Assembly: GCA_903927955.1 (NCBI GenBank)
Contig: CAIYOW010000022.1
Coordinates: 1-50,141 of the forward strand
DNA: 50,141 nt
Reading direction: 5' to 3'
Source of the DNA: an uncultured Methylococcaceae bacterium
GTDB taxonomy: Bacteria; Pseudomonadota; Gammaproteobacteria; Methylococcales; Methylomonadaceae
Part shown: one piece after another, positions 17,285 to 25,322 of the stretch
Layout: each line of letters starts with the position of its first letter
How positions within the stretch are numbered: the first letter of the stretch is position 1
Program-made: the position numbers and the translations under genes
Notes under the pieces: generated by a model
The model's input: the letters and a program-made list of their open reading frames with translations, nothing else
Database searches by the model: none
Told to the model about the DNA's origin: nothing

Positions 17285-17311
17285 TGTGCTTTTGCGGCAA
17301 TGTTAATAATG

Positions 17312-17527
17312 CTAATAATGCGGTGGTATTTCCTGCTGATGGCTAGTATTCTCGCCTTCTTGCCGCTGTTCGGACACGCTTTTGATGCGCTCGTTCAAAA
17401 GGGCGCAAGTCCTTTCCAGACGGTCTATTTGTTGTTGTTGCTGGCTGACAATGGCATTTAAGGCCTGTAGTAAATCTTCCTGATATGCCTGCTTAATTTC
17501 CAGCTCGATAATCCTGTTCTTATCCAT
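17312..17527 (-). CDS. slyX: SlyX family protein
   Basis: 71-residue coiled-coil protein of unknown biochemical role. The sequence MDKNRIIELEIKQAYQEDLL, then a Gln-rich run (VSQQQQQIDRLE) and the terminal PPHY are hallmarks of SlyX. ATG 17527 is chosen over an in-frame upstream start at 17587 because only the shorter form fits the family, and the upstream part overlaps a hairpin repeat. A TATAAT-like element lies about 17 bases upstream of the start on the minus strand. The gene is bracketed by two copies of the GTGGGCAC repeat. Confidence 0.88.
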   Translation of the reverse strand: MDKNRIIELEIKQAYQEDLLQALNAIVSQQQQQIDRLERTCALLNERIKSVSEQRQEGENTSHQQEIPPHY

Positions 17528-17560
17528 GCTTAAATAACATTTTATTATATAGGGTAATTG

Positions 17561-17591
17561 CCGCGTGGGCACGCCGCCCGTGTCCACGCGG
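17561..17591. repeat. GTGGGCAC-family hairpin repeat, copy 3
   Basis: CCGCGTGGGCACG (17561-17573) and CGTGTCCACGCGG (17579-17591) are inverted copies with one mismatch around a 5-base loop. It lies just upstream of slyX. Confidence 0.7.
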
Positions 17592-17684
17592 AATGTAAAA
17601 CCTGACCGCCATCCAAACCCGTAGCTACCGTCTTGAAAGTCAACTTTAAGTAGTCGGGTAGGGTTGATTGGCCGTTAGACAACA

Positions 17685-17715
17685 GGTGGTTTGCTGGCGC
17701 GAAACCACCCTACGC
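17685..17715. repeat. GGTGGTTTGC-AAACCACCCTACGC repeat, copy 1
   Basis: GGTGGTTT and AAACCACC form an 8-bp stem; the tail CCCTACGC is shared with the second copy at 39180-39210. The repeat contains the stop codon (17710-17712) of the GIY-YIG gene, so that gene's C-terminus was set by, or abuts, the repeat. Confidence 0.7.
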
Positions 17716-18903
17716 TTGCACCAACTTGGCTTGTTGGCTGTCATACCGGTAAGCTGTTATAGAGCCATCCCTAATTTTTTCCACCACCTCATCAATAATG
17801 AACAAGGGCACCAAAAACCACTCCCTGGGGGAAATGGGGCTGCCAAAACGGTCACGAATCTGAATATCCAACTTAGCCGGTTCAAAAAAGCGGTGCAGCA
17901 GATTTTCTAGCTTGGTGCGGTTGATGTTATACAGCTCATAAGTGGCGACCACTTCCACATCAGCCATTAAAAATGTCGGGTCAAGCTTGGCGTTTGCCAA
18001 ACGTTTATCCACACTGCCACCCGTCACGCCAATTTTATGCAGCAAATCGGCGGCGGCTTTTATTTCAGGGTGCGCGGATTTGCTTCTCAGCACATAAATA
18101 GTGCCGCTGCCAATATCATCATCCCCTAAAACATCATCAAACAACGGTCTGGCGGCGGGGTCGGTGATGCGCCGTCCGGCATTGTCCTTATATAACGCCT
18201 TTTGTAATGAGCGCAACAACATATTGCTTTCTGTACCATTGTCAAAAATCACCCGCAGCCGTGCATCCCAATGGCCCGATGCATCCTGGGCCAATTCCCC
18301 CCTATCGGCAACCCATGCGGTCTGACCATCGACAATAAAAAATTCGCCCTTATTAATGCTGGCATTTTCTTTAAAACGGAAGGTGTGCCGGATGCCCGCC
18401 TTCAAATCGGCTTGCACATGTGCAAATAGCGGTTTAAAGCTCTCAAAATCAACGCATAAGGAACGCTGGCCTATTTCCTCCGCCGCCTTCTTTTCGGCAA
18501 ACGCCTTAACATGGGTCAGCTGGGTGATGTCCGGCTGATTGCCCGCGCCAGCCATGCCCAACTCAGCCAGCAACACCTCATCATCCCATGCGGCATCGCC
18601 ATTATGCGGCGGCGCGTCATGCGTCAGCAGCCCGTGCTTGTCCAAAGCGGCCAACAGCTCCCTACATTCGCTGGATGATCTAAGCTTATCCAACCTGACC
18701 GCATACAGGCGTTCAAAAATTGGCTTATCTTCGCCGTGCTGCGGCAAGCTGCCGTGCTGTTTGACAAAGCGTTCAATATCTTCAAAACCGGCGATAATGC
18801 GCTGTTCGCGGGGCGTATGGCGGCACACCGCTTTAGCCACCACCGCAATCCCCAGCTCCGCCAGCAAATCGTCGTCATGTTCGGTAAACGCACTGTTAGC
18901 CAC
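17710..18903 (-). CDS. GIY-YIG nuclease domain protein (T5orf172-like)
   Basis: 397 residues. The C-terminal part reads GTIYVLRSKSAHPEIKAAAD, then LLHKIGVTGGSVDKRLANAK and a conserved ENLLHRFFEP, which matches the T5orf172/Mug113 branch of GIY-YIG nucleases (Tyr in IYVLRS, IGVT for the second motif, Arg in KRLANA, Glu/His in the last block). The N-terminal 230 residues hold two similar segments (DDLLAELGIAVVAK and DEVLLAELGMAGAG), perhaps duplicated DNA- or protein-contact modules. It overlaps the helicase stop by 8 bases and probably supplies the cleavage activity of a helicase/methyltransferase set. Its stop lies inside a dispersed hairpin repeat. Confidence 0.8.
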   Translation of the reverse strand: MANSAFTEHDDDLLAELGIAVVAKAVCRHTPREQRIIAGFEDIERFVKQHGSLPQHGEDKPIFERLYAVRLDKLRSSSECRELLAALDKHGLLTHDAPPHNGDAAWDDEVLLAELGMAGAGNQPDITQLTHVKAFAEKKAAEEIGQRSLCVDFESFKPLFAHVQADLKAGIRHTFRFKENASINKGEFFIVDGQTAWVADRGELAQDASGHWDARLRVIFDNGTESNMLLRSLQKALYKDNAGRRITDPAARPLFDDVLGDDDIGSGTIYVLRSKSAHPEIKAAADLLHKIGVTGGSVDKRLANAKLDPTFLMADVEVVATYELYNINRTKLENLLHRFFEPAKLDIQIRDRFGSPISPREWFLVPLFIIDEVVEKIRDGSITAYRYDSQQAKLVQA

Positions 18904-21043
18904 GGGCAGCCTCCGCTTTCATACGCATCAGAAAAGCGACCCCTTCCGCCATACGCTTTTCCCACGGGTCGGCAGCGGTCAATTCTGGCAAACGCCCGCG
19001 CTCCTGCTTAAATTTAAGTGCGCGTCTAGCCAATTCACGCGCCTCTTCAGGAGTCAGGTTGACCCGTTTTCCGGCAATAATCGCTTGCACCTGCCTTAGG
19101 GTGGCCTCGTCCATCGCCTTGGCCAAAATGGCATAGGCGGCGCTGAACGGATTGATATGGTCTATCAGATCAATATCCAAATCACGGACATCCATCGCAT
19201 ATTTTCTGACCCCTTGGATAAACGCCATGCCGCCGCCGACCGGTGCGCCGCCGTCATGGGCAGGCGCATGGCCAGCCTCACTATTGGGGGCATTGTTAGG
19301 GGCATTATTGAGTTCATCAAGCACCCCACTGGCAAAGCCATTGGCAAATCCATGGGCAAACTGTTTCGCCTGTTGGGTCAGGTTAAGCGCGGCAATGGCA
19401 TGTTGCCGCACCGCCTCTTGGTCTTCGGCATCCAGCTCAGGGTATTTGTCTTTAACAATCTTGCCCATGCGCACCTGGGTCAGCTCTTCCGCCACCATTT
19501 CCGTATCAAACAGCCCGCGTTCCAAAGTGGTTTTGTCTTGCACAAACGAGGCAATCACCTCGTTCAAATCATTTTGGCAGATACGCTGCGCGGCACTGCT
19601 TTTCGGCTCTGCCAGCCCTTTAATTTCAATATGGAACTGCCCGGTGTCTTCGTTAATGCCGATATTGTTGGCAGTCGGCTGATAGCCCTCCGCGCCATAA
19701 TCAAAGCCTGCCAGTGGCAGTGCCTGGGGATGTTTGGGGGTAAAATTAAACTTGGGGGTCAGCACTTGCTCCATTAACAGGCTGGCGGCAATGGCTTTTA
19801 AAGTGTCGTTGACCGCATCGGTCACTTTGGCTTCAGCGGCATCCGGCTCGGCAATCAGATTAGTGAACCGTGTCCGCGTTTTGCCGGGGGCATCACGGGT
19901 GGCGCGGCCAATAATCTGGATAATCTCCGTTAGGCTAGAACGGTAGCCAATGGTCAAGGCATGTTCGCACCAAATCCAATCAAAACCTTCTTTTGCCATA
20001 CCCAAGGCAATAATAATGTCTACATGGTCACGGTCATGCTTGTGCGCGGGGTCTTTTAGTGCCGTCAATACTTTGGAATGGCGTTCCGGGCCGTCATCGA
20101 CCAAATCAGCCACTCTTAACAGCCGTCCGTCGGCACAGGCGACAAGATCAAACCCCGTCACCGGGTCTTTGCCTTGCCATTGCCCCAGCGTGTCCAAAAT
20201 CTCGCTGACTTCGGTGGTCTTGCCGCGTTGGGTGCTTTCCCGCGAATTGACATTGGGGATATGGATAATGGTTTTCAGGCGGGTGTCCAACACCGCCGTT
20301 ATTTCATCCAGATACGGGCCGGCGTAAAAATAATAGCCCATATCAAAGGTTTTCAGGTATTGGTAGCCATTAAGCTGCTCATAATAGGTATAAGTCACCG
20401 TCTCAAATTGCGCCTCATCTTCGGGTGACAACACCGCCTCGGCATCACCGCGAAAATAAGAACCGGTCATGGCGACAATATGCACCTTGCCCCGCGCCAT
20501 AAACTGCCCAAGGTGCACACCCAACTTATTGTCGGGATTGGCACTGACATGGTGGAATTCATCCACCGCCAACAAACATTGGTCAAACGGTTCGATACCC
20601 CACTTGTCCACGGCAAAGCGCAGGGTGGCATGGGTGGTCACCAAAATGCGCCCGTCACCGTCCAAAAATGCTTTGACGCTGTTCACTTTGCCGCCGTCTT
20701 CCCCGGGTGCATTGCACAAATTCCATTGCGCCCCTACCTGCCAATCCCAATAAAAACCCGCTTGGCTGAGCGGCTCGTCATTAAAGCTGGCACCGATGGA
20801 TTTTTCCGGCACCACAATAATGGCTTTTTTGATGCCCTGATTATGCAACTTGTCCAAGGCAATAAACATCAGGGCGCGGCTTTTGCCGGAAGCGGGCGGC
20901 GATTTTATCAGCAAATACTGTTCGCCGCGTTTTTCATAGGCGCGTTCTTGCATGGTGCGCATACCTAGCTCATTGGCTTGGGTGGAACGGCCGTTGGCGG
21001 CATAAGTCACCGATACGGAAGGGATGGTGTTAGGTTTGCTCAT
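18896..21043 (-). CDS. DEAD/DEAH-type SF2 helicase of a restriction-like system
   Basis: 715 residues. Motif I SPPASGKS (48-55), motif II LAVDEFHH (DEFH 161-164), motif III IVAMTGSY and motif VI QIIGRATRDAPG define a superfamily 2 translocase of the restriction-endonuclease R-subunit kind. No nuclease motif is evident within it; the overlapping downstream gene encodes a GIY-YIG domain. The C-terminal third is helical and Ala-rich. A DNA methyltransferase gene lies upstream on the same strand. Together these resemble a multi-gene restriction-modification or DISARM-like defence system, though I cannot assign a named type. Confidence 0.85.
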   Translation of the reverse strand: MSKPNTIPSVSVTYAANGRSTQANELGMRTMQERAYEKRGEQYLLIKSPPASGKSRALMFIALDKLHNQGIKKAIIVVPEKSIGASFNDEPLSQAGFYWDWQVGAQWNLCNAPGEDGGKVNSVKAFLDGDGRILVTTHATLRFAVDKWGIEPFDQCLLAVDEFHHVSANPDNKLGVHLGQFMARGKVHIVAMTGSYFRGDAEAVLSPEDEAQFETVTYTYYEQLNGYQYLKTFDMGYYFYAGPYLDEITAVLDTRLKTIIHIPNVNSRESTQRGKTTEVSEILDTLGQWQGKDPVTGFDLVACADGRLLRVADLVDDGPERHSKVLTALKDPAHKHDRDHVDIIIALGMAKEGFDWIWCEHALTIGYRSSLTEIIQIIGRATRDAPGKTRTRFTNLIAEPDAAEAKVTDAVNDTLKAIAASLLMEQVLTPKFNFTPKHPQALPLAGFDYGAEGYQPTANNIGINEDTGQFHIEIKGLAEPKSSAAQRICQNDLNEVIASFVQDKTTLERGLFDTEMVAEELTQVRMGKIVKDKYPELDAEDQEAVRQHAIAALNLTQQAKQFAHGFANGFASGVLDELNNAPNNAPNSEAGHAPAHDGGAPVGGGMAFIQGVRKYAMDVRDLDIDLIDHINPFSAAYAILAKAMDEATLRQVQAIIAGKRVNLTPEEARELARRALKFKQERGRLPELTAADPWEKRMAEGVAFLMRMKAEAARG

Positions 21044-21070
21044 GCGAAAGGTTTATATGTATATGTGGGA

Positions 21071-21157
21071 CTAAACAGCTACCTTGTTTACAGCCTTTCT
21101 TTTAAGCGTTCTAATCTGGTGCTGTTGTTCTGTCATTTCAATGGTAAGGCGGCTCAT
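21071..21157 (-). CDS. 28-residue ORF, possible RHH antitoxin remnant
   Basis: ATG 21157 is preceded by GGAGGA with 9-base spacing, an unusually good ribosome site. The product begins MSRLTIEMTEQQHQ, which is the typical start of ribbon-helix-helix antitoxins (usually 70-80 residues), then diverges (IRTLKRKAVNKVAV) and stops at 21071. It probably is a truncated antitoxin gene left between the methyltransferase and helicase genes. No matching toxin gene is next to it. Confidence 0.4.
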   Translation of the reverse strand: MSRLTIEMTEQQHQIRTLKRKAVNKVAV

Positions 21158-21255
21158 AGTTTTTTATCCTCCGACTTTTTTGGAAGCCAATATGGCACAA
21201 AAATGCAAGCCTGTAAAAAGATACATTTTTATTTGTTTCGCCATTAACCGTCAGG

Positions 21256-23805
21256 TCACGGGGGGGTGGCGGTGGTCATGCGGGTGTACAGGTCAAACAG
21301 TTTTTCTAGCCGTTCGGTGTCGTTTTTAAAGCGCCGGCCGATATAGATGCGTTCCAATACTTCATCGTTGCGTTCATGGGCGTGGCGCAGGTCGTCGGGC
21401 ATTTGCCCGGCGGCGTATAACTCGGCAAGGGTGGCGGGGAAGTGCGCTTCCCGTGCCAGCAAAATAGCTTCGGCACAGCGGGTCAGGTCTTGTTGGTTTT
21501 TTTCGGTCAGCGGGGGCAGCGGGAAGGTGTTCCAGCCTAGGGTGTTGGAGTAGCGGAAATCGGTTTTCAATTTGCCGCAAACCGTGGCAATCCAAACCCA
21601 GTGCAGTTTTGAGGCAATGATCGCCATATTCCATAGCGGGGCATCGTAGAGGGCAAAGGCTAGGTTAGAAATGATTGTTCCCGATGCAACGATGCCAGCG
21701 GGTAAATATTCCCTGCTTTCTGATGACACGCTCGGAACAATAATGGTTAGGGTTTTAGTGCTATTTATTTCCCGCATTTGGTGTGCCCGTGCCGCCATAC
21801 CATTTGTACCTTTATCACGGCTGGTAAGGCGCATGGCCCGAACACCCTCAACGCGTTTGCGTATAGCCGCAACCGCCATTGCTTCTTCTAAATGTTGGTC
21901 TTCTATCCATAAGCAATAGCGTTGTAATCCGCGGATAAATTCGGCGGAGCCATAAATCTGCCGGATAAACTTATCCTGCTGTGCCGCTGACAATTGCAGG
22001 TGGTCGAGTTCTTCGGCATTTAACAATAAATGCCCGCCATCCACAGGCATGTTACCCTTAGGCATATCCGCCAACGCCCCAAACGGCTTGCTGCGTTTGC
22101 CGACAATGACATTTTGCGCCGCCACCAAATAAGCGTTGATATGGGGCACTTGTTTGACACTGCCTTGCTTGTTCTCATCCATGGCAAACAACTGCCGGTG
22201 GTTGCCGGGCTGTTTGGACAGGCCAATAATGGCCACCGTCACGCCCGCATTATGGCTGGCCAAATTGGCCCATTTAAAGCTGGTGTAGGCAAAGGCAATT
22301 TGGTGGCCGGTGTTAAAAATGAGCGGCCATAAAATAGCAACTTGCTGGCCTTGGCAGATGGAGTTGGTGGACACAAAAGCGGCAACGGTGGGGGTGTGGC
22401 TGCCATACTCGGCGGCTTTCATAAACCACCCCGCCACATAATCCAGTGATTTCCAATGGTTGCAATGGCGGTCAAAAATGGCTTTCAGATCAGCTTTTTG
22501 TGCCGGGCTTTGCCAAGTGGACCCCAGATAGGGCGGGTTGCCACAAATGTAGGTTTCCCCGCCTTCATTGTCAAAGTCTATTTCCGCTTGCACTTGCGGC
22601 GGGTCGAACAAATCATCATGCAACACTTGCACGCGGGTGCCGGTGGGTGGGCATATCGCCAGCCAATCCAGCCGCAGCGCGTTGCCGCAGGTGATCCAGT
22701 TATGTGCGTCCAGCGGCAAAAACTCTGCCAGTGCCTGCTGTTGCCCACGGTACAGCACGTCGCATTGGTATTCGGCGATAATCAGCGCCAGCCGCGCCAC
22801 TTCGGCGGAAAAATCCCTCAGTTCTATGCCCCTAAAGTTGGTCAGGGGCAGCACCGAACCCAAATGGGTTTGGTTGAGCCGCTTGTTGGTGTAGTGCATG
22901 CCCAATGCGCCGCGTTCGTCATCATCGGCCACGGCTTGTATCATGGAGCCGAAAATATCGGGGTTGATTTTGGTCCAATCCAGTTTGCCGACGTGGATCA
23001 GGTAGGCGCGGGCTATTTTGCTGAAGCGCGGCGTGGCGGTGCTGCCGGAGAACAGGCCGCCGTTGACATAGGGGAAGCCATCGGCCCAGCGTTTGATGCC
23101 TGCACGGGGGCGGTCGGCCCGTTGGGTGTTCATGGCGCGGAACAGTTCGCTGATGACTTGATGCGTGTCCGTCGCATCTTTGCCGCCCATTTGTTCGATG
23201 GTGGCGGTGAACAGGCCATGGCCATTGAAGATGTCGGTGTCTTCGGCAAAAAAGCAAAAGATCAGCCGCGCCATAAAGTGGTTCAGGTCGTGGCGGCGTT
23301 CCGCCGTGCCCCAATCGGGGTTGGTTTGCAGCAGTGCCAGATACAGCCGGTTGAGGCGGCTGGTGGCGCGGATGTCAAACGAGCTGTCGCGGATTTGCTT
23401 GACGGTGCTGATGCCCGCCAATGCCAAAAACACGCCAAAATGGTTGGGGAAGTCGGGGTATGGGCAAACGATGGGGCCATCGTCGGCGGTCAGGTCTTCC
23501 GCTTCAAAGTCAATGCCGTCGGTTGCCAAGATAAATTTGGCTTTGGCTTTGCGGGTGGCGGGGCTTAGCCTGAGTTTGTCGAGGGTGTCGGTGACGTGCC
23601 CGGGCGGGCAGACGGCGATATGGATGTTGTTGCGTTGCAGCACCGCGCCGGTCATATCCGACTCGTTGCCCACGCCGCTTTTTAGCCGCTTAAGGGTGGT
23701 GGGCTTGTTGCCGAACGCTTCCAAAAACGCATAGGGGAAGTGGTCGGCATCAAACGGCTGTTCCGCCAGTTGGCTGATGGCTTCTTCAATTTCTACGGCG
23801 TTCAA
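21256..23805 (-). CDS. MmeI-like class I SAM-dependent DNA methyltransferase, motif I missing
   Basis: 849 residues, built like the MmeI-type DNA adenine methyltransferases: an N-terminal helical region with LIFCFFAEDTDIF, the linker GALGMHYTN (residues 299-307), PLTNFRGIELRDFSAEVARL (320-339), IAEYQCDVLY, motif IV YICGNPPY (419-426) and a C-terminal target recognition domain ending with GWNTFPLPPLTE. In the family, roughly 60-70 residues containing DPACGSGNFL (SAM motif I) normally sit between the MHYT block and PLTNF. Here only about 12 residues lie there, with the frame kept. The enzyme is therefore probably unable to bind SAM normally. Downstream are the helicase and GIY-YIG genes of the same set. 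Confidence 0.85.
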   Translation of the reverse strand: MNAVEIEEAISQLAEQPFDADHFPYAFLEAFGNKPTTLKRLKSGVGNESDMTGAVLQRNNIHIAVCPPGHVTDTLDKLRLSPATRKAKAKFILATDGIDFEAEDLTADDGPIVCPYPDFPNHFGVFLALAGISTVKQIRDSSFDIRATSRLNRLYLALLQTNPDWGTAERRHDLNHFMARLIFCFFAEDTDIFNGHGLFTATIEQMGGKDATDTHQVISELFRAMNTQRADRPRAGIKRWADGFPYVNGGLFSGSTATPRFSKIARAYLIHVGKLDWTKINPDIFGSMIQAVADDDERGALGMHYTNKRLNQTHLGSVLPLTNFRGIELRDFSAEVARLALIIAEYQCDVLYRGQQQALAEFLPLDAHNWITCGNALRLDWLAICPPTGTRVQVLHDDLFDPPQVQAEIDFDNEGGETYICGNPPYLGSTWQSPAQKADLKAIFDRHCNHWKSLDYVAGWFMKAAEYGSHTPTVAAFVSTNSICQGQQVAILWPLIFNTGHQIAFAYTSFKWANLASHNAGVTVAIIGLSKQPGNHRQLFAMDENKQGSVKQVPHINAYLVAAQNVIVGKRSKPFGALADMPKGNMPVDGGHLLLNAEELDHLQLSAAQQDKFIRQIYGSAEFIRGLQRYCLWIEDQHLEEAMAVAAIRKRVEGVRAMRLTSRDKGTNGMAARAHQMREINSTKTLTIIVPSVSSESREYLPAGIVASGTIISNLAFALYDAPLWNMAIIASKLHWVWIATVCGKLKTDFRYSNTLGWNTFPLPPLTEKNQQDLTRCAEAILLAREAHFPATLAELYAAGQMPDDLRHAHERNDEVLERIYIGRRFKNDTERLEKLFDLYTRMTTATPP

Positions 23806-23915
23806 TGGGGTGTGGGTTATGGGTATGTTGGGTTTTTAGTCGTGTGCCATTGTAACCCGATTGTGGTGTGTGTGAAGCAAAGTGAAGCAGAAGGGAACGG
23901 CAAGCCAAATGATCT

Positions 23916-23942
23916 GGCTTCGGCTACGCTTAGCCAACGTGT
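23916..23942. repeat. Second copy of the GGCTTCGGCTA-GCTYAGCCAACGTG repeat
   Basis: GGCTTCGGCTACGCTTAGCC and the following AACGTGT match the reverse strand of 7876-7902 at about 24 of 27 positions. It sits in the gap upstream of the methyltransferase gene. Confidence 0.6.
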
Positions 23943-23958
23943 TCGGTAATATCCGTTA

Positions 23959-24156
23959 TCAGCTTGCAAACGCCTTAAAAGGCAAAGAAACCATACCTGC
24001 AAGCAGAAAACCCAACATCCATTTCAACACCATAATTTGAGCTTTTAATAGCGACAAGTCCTGATCTATCTTGTTAAATCGGTTGTCATAATCGGCCATT
24101 GCCTTTGCTGTTGTCCTGGCTTTTTCTTCAGAAGCCCTAGCATCTTTATAATGCAT
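23959..24156 (-). CDS. Small coiled-coil membrane protein, DUF1640-like, probably truncated
   Basis: 65 residues: a charged helix (ARTTAKAMADYDNRFNKIDQ) and one C-terminal membrane helix (LKWMLGFLLAGMVSLPFKAF). This is the C-terminal half of DUF1640/CCDC90-like bacterial proteins. Directly upstream, overlapping the toxin stop, is ATGATTATCGAACGTTACGA (MIIERYD), the kind of N-terminus such proteins have, but in another frame with an early stop. The gene therefore looks shortened by a deletion and frameshift. It lies 15 bases after the relE-type toxin stop, so it may be cotranscribed with that pair. Confidence 0.5.
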   Translation of the reverse strand: MHYKDARASEEKARTTAKAMADYDNRFNKIDQDLSLLKAQIMVLKWMLGFLLAGMVSLPFKAFAS

Positions 24157-24171
24157 CGTAACGTTCGATAA

Positions 24172-24444
24172 TCATTTATAAACTCCGCCACGGCTACCTG
24201 CTGTCATGATATAAATAACCAGTTTATTTTCATTAATCTGGTAAATAAAACGATATTGGCCGACCCGCAGACGGTACACGGATTCGCCAGCACCTTGCAT
24301 TGGCTTGATATCGAGCTGGATACGGTCATACGGATTTTGGCGGAGCATTTCTAATTTATCGTAAAAACGTGTTTGCCATTCTGGGGTGAGGGATTGCAAA
24401 AACTTTTTAACCTGTTTATGCAGCTTAAGGGTATAAACAGTCAT
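24172..24444 (-). CDS. RelE/ParE-type toxin
   Basis: 90 residues with the RelE/ParE superfamily fold: an initial YTLKLHKQVKKFLQSL, central MLRQNPYDRIQLDIKPMQG, and the strand-rich end VYRLRVGQYRFIYQINENKL then VIYIMTAGSRGGVYK. The Arg/Tyr residues in YRLRVGQYRF match ribosome-dependent mRNA interferases, though a gyrase-directed ParE-like function cannot be excluded. Its ATG overlaps the antitoxin stop by 4 bases. Confidence 0.85.
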   Translation of the reverse strand: MTVYTLKLHKQVKKFLQSLTPEWQTRFYDKLEMLRQNPYDRIQLDIKPMQGAGESVYRLRVGQYRFIYQINENKLVIYIMTAGSRGGVYK

Positions 24445-24659
24445 TTAAAATCGGTCTTGATCGCTTCCCAATCTTCAAAGTCACTATCATCACCTGCTTG
24501 CAAGCAGGCTTGCAGTGCCTTTATTTGGGTTTGTTCTTCGGGGCTAAGGCTATCGCTATCGTCTTCGAGAAGATGAAAACGGTCTTTGGGCAATAAACGT
24601 AAAAAATTCATCATGTCCCAATAGCTGTTGTCATCCACTTCTAGGCTAATGGTTTTCAT
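24441..24659 (-). CDS. Antitoxin of the RelE-type pair
   Basis: 72 residues starting MKTISLEVDDNSYWDMMNFL, acidic C-terminus (EDDSDSLSPEEQTQ, then DDSDFEDWEAIKTDF) likely to wrap the toxin. Start ATG 24659 is chosen over a longer in-frame opening at 24782 because AAGGG lies just upstream of it and the extra residues look unlike a protein. It overlaps the toxin gene by 4 bases, the usual antitoxin-first arrangement. The complex probably represses the shared promoter. Confidence 0.8.
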   Translation of the reverse strand: MKTISLEVDDNSYWDMMNFLRLLPKDRFHLLEDDSDSLSPEEQTQIKALQACLQAGDDSDFEDWEAIKTDFK

Positions 24660-24694
24660 TATTTTTCCCTTGTTATATTTGGTTACGTTTTTGG

Positions 24695-25180
24695 ATGTGG
24701 TTATCGGCATGGCGACTAACAATCGATAGATGCTCTGGCAATAGTATAAAGTTTCAGACAAAAAATCAAAAATCAAAGGCATTACAAGTGGCTGGTTTTA
24801 TAATAGGCAAGGGTTTGCTGGCAAACCTGAGTGCCAGTACTGCAAATGAGATTGAAGACGTGGGTAAAAGTGCGCTTCGGGAATTGGCTAGTCGGTTATC
24901 GGTGCTGTTGGCCCACTTGCTAAAATGGCAGTATCAACCCAGCCACAGGGAGAGCTGTTGGGAAATAACCATCAAAACCCAACGCCACATCAAACAAGCG
25001 CCCAGTTTAAAAATCAAACTAACTGATGCGGACTGGTTGGAATCGGTTTGGGATGATGCTTTGGTGCTGGCGACCAATGAAACGGGATTGGCTTGCTTTC
25101 CTGAATCATGCCCGTGGGGATATGGGCAAATTTTCTCAACGGATTTTTGGCCCGAAGCTGTGGATGTTGATGCCGATTGA
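24695..25180 (+). pseudogene. DUF29 family remnant
   Basis: The later part is clear DUF29: EIEDVGKSALRELASRLSVL, LLAHLLKWQYQPSHRESCWE, and ETGLACFPESCPWGYGQI. The N-terminus of the family (a D-x-Y-x-W-L motif and a basic helix) is missing from this frame, but YKWLVL can be read in another frame just upstream (around 24787). So the gene appears frameshifted near its start. Any start codon in the current frame overlaps the antitoxin promoter region without a ribosome site. It diverges from the toxin-antitoxin pair. Confidence 0.6.
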
Positions 25181-25322
25181 AATTTGGCCAACATCCTACG
25201 TAAATAGGTGACCGGAAAAGCCATACGTTCCCTGAGCGTAGTAATGTAGCCCGTACGCATGGGAAGCCCTAATAGTTTAATTTTGTTGAAAAAGCATTGC
25301 CCAAGCTCTAATCTTTTTCAGG

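Noticed and set aside
22456-23568. 370-residue open frame on the plus strand opposite the methyltransferase
   Set aside because: It is the antisense of a well-supported coding region with clear family motifs; its residues are unlike any protein.
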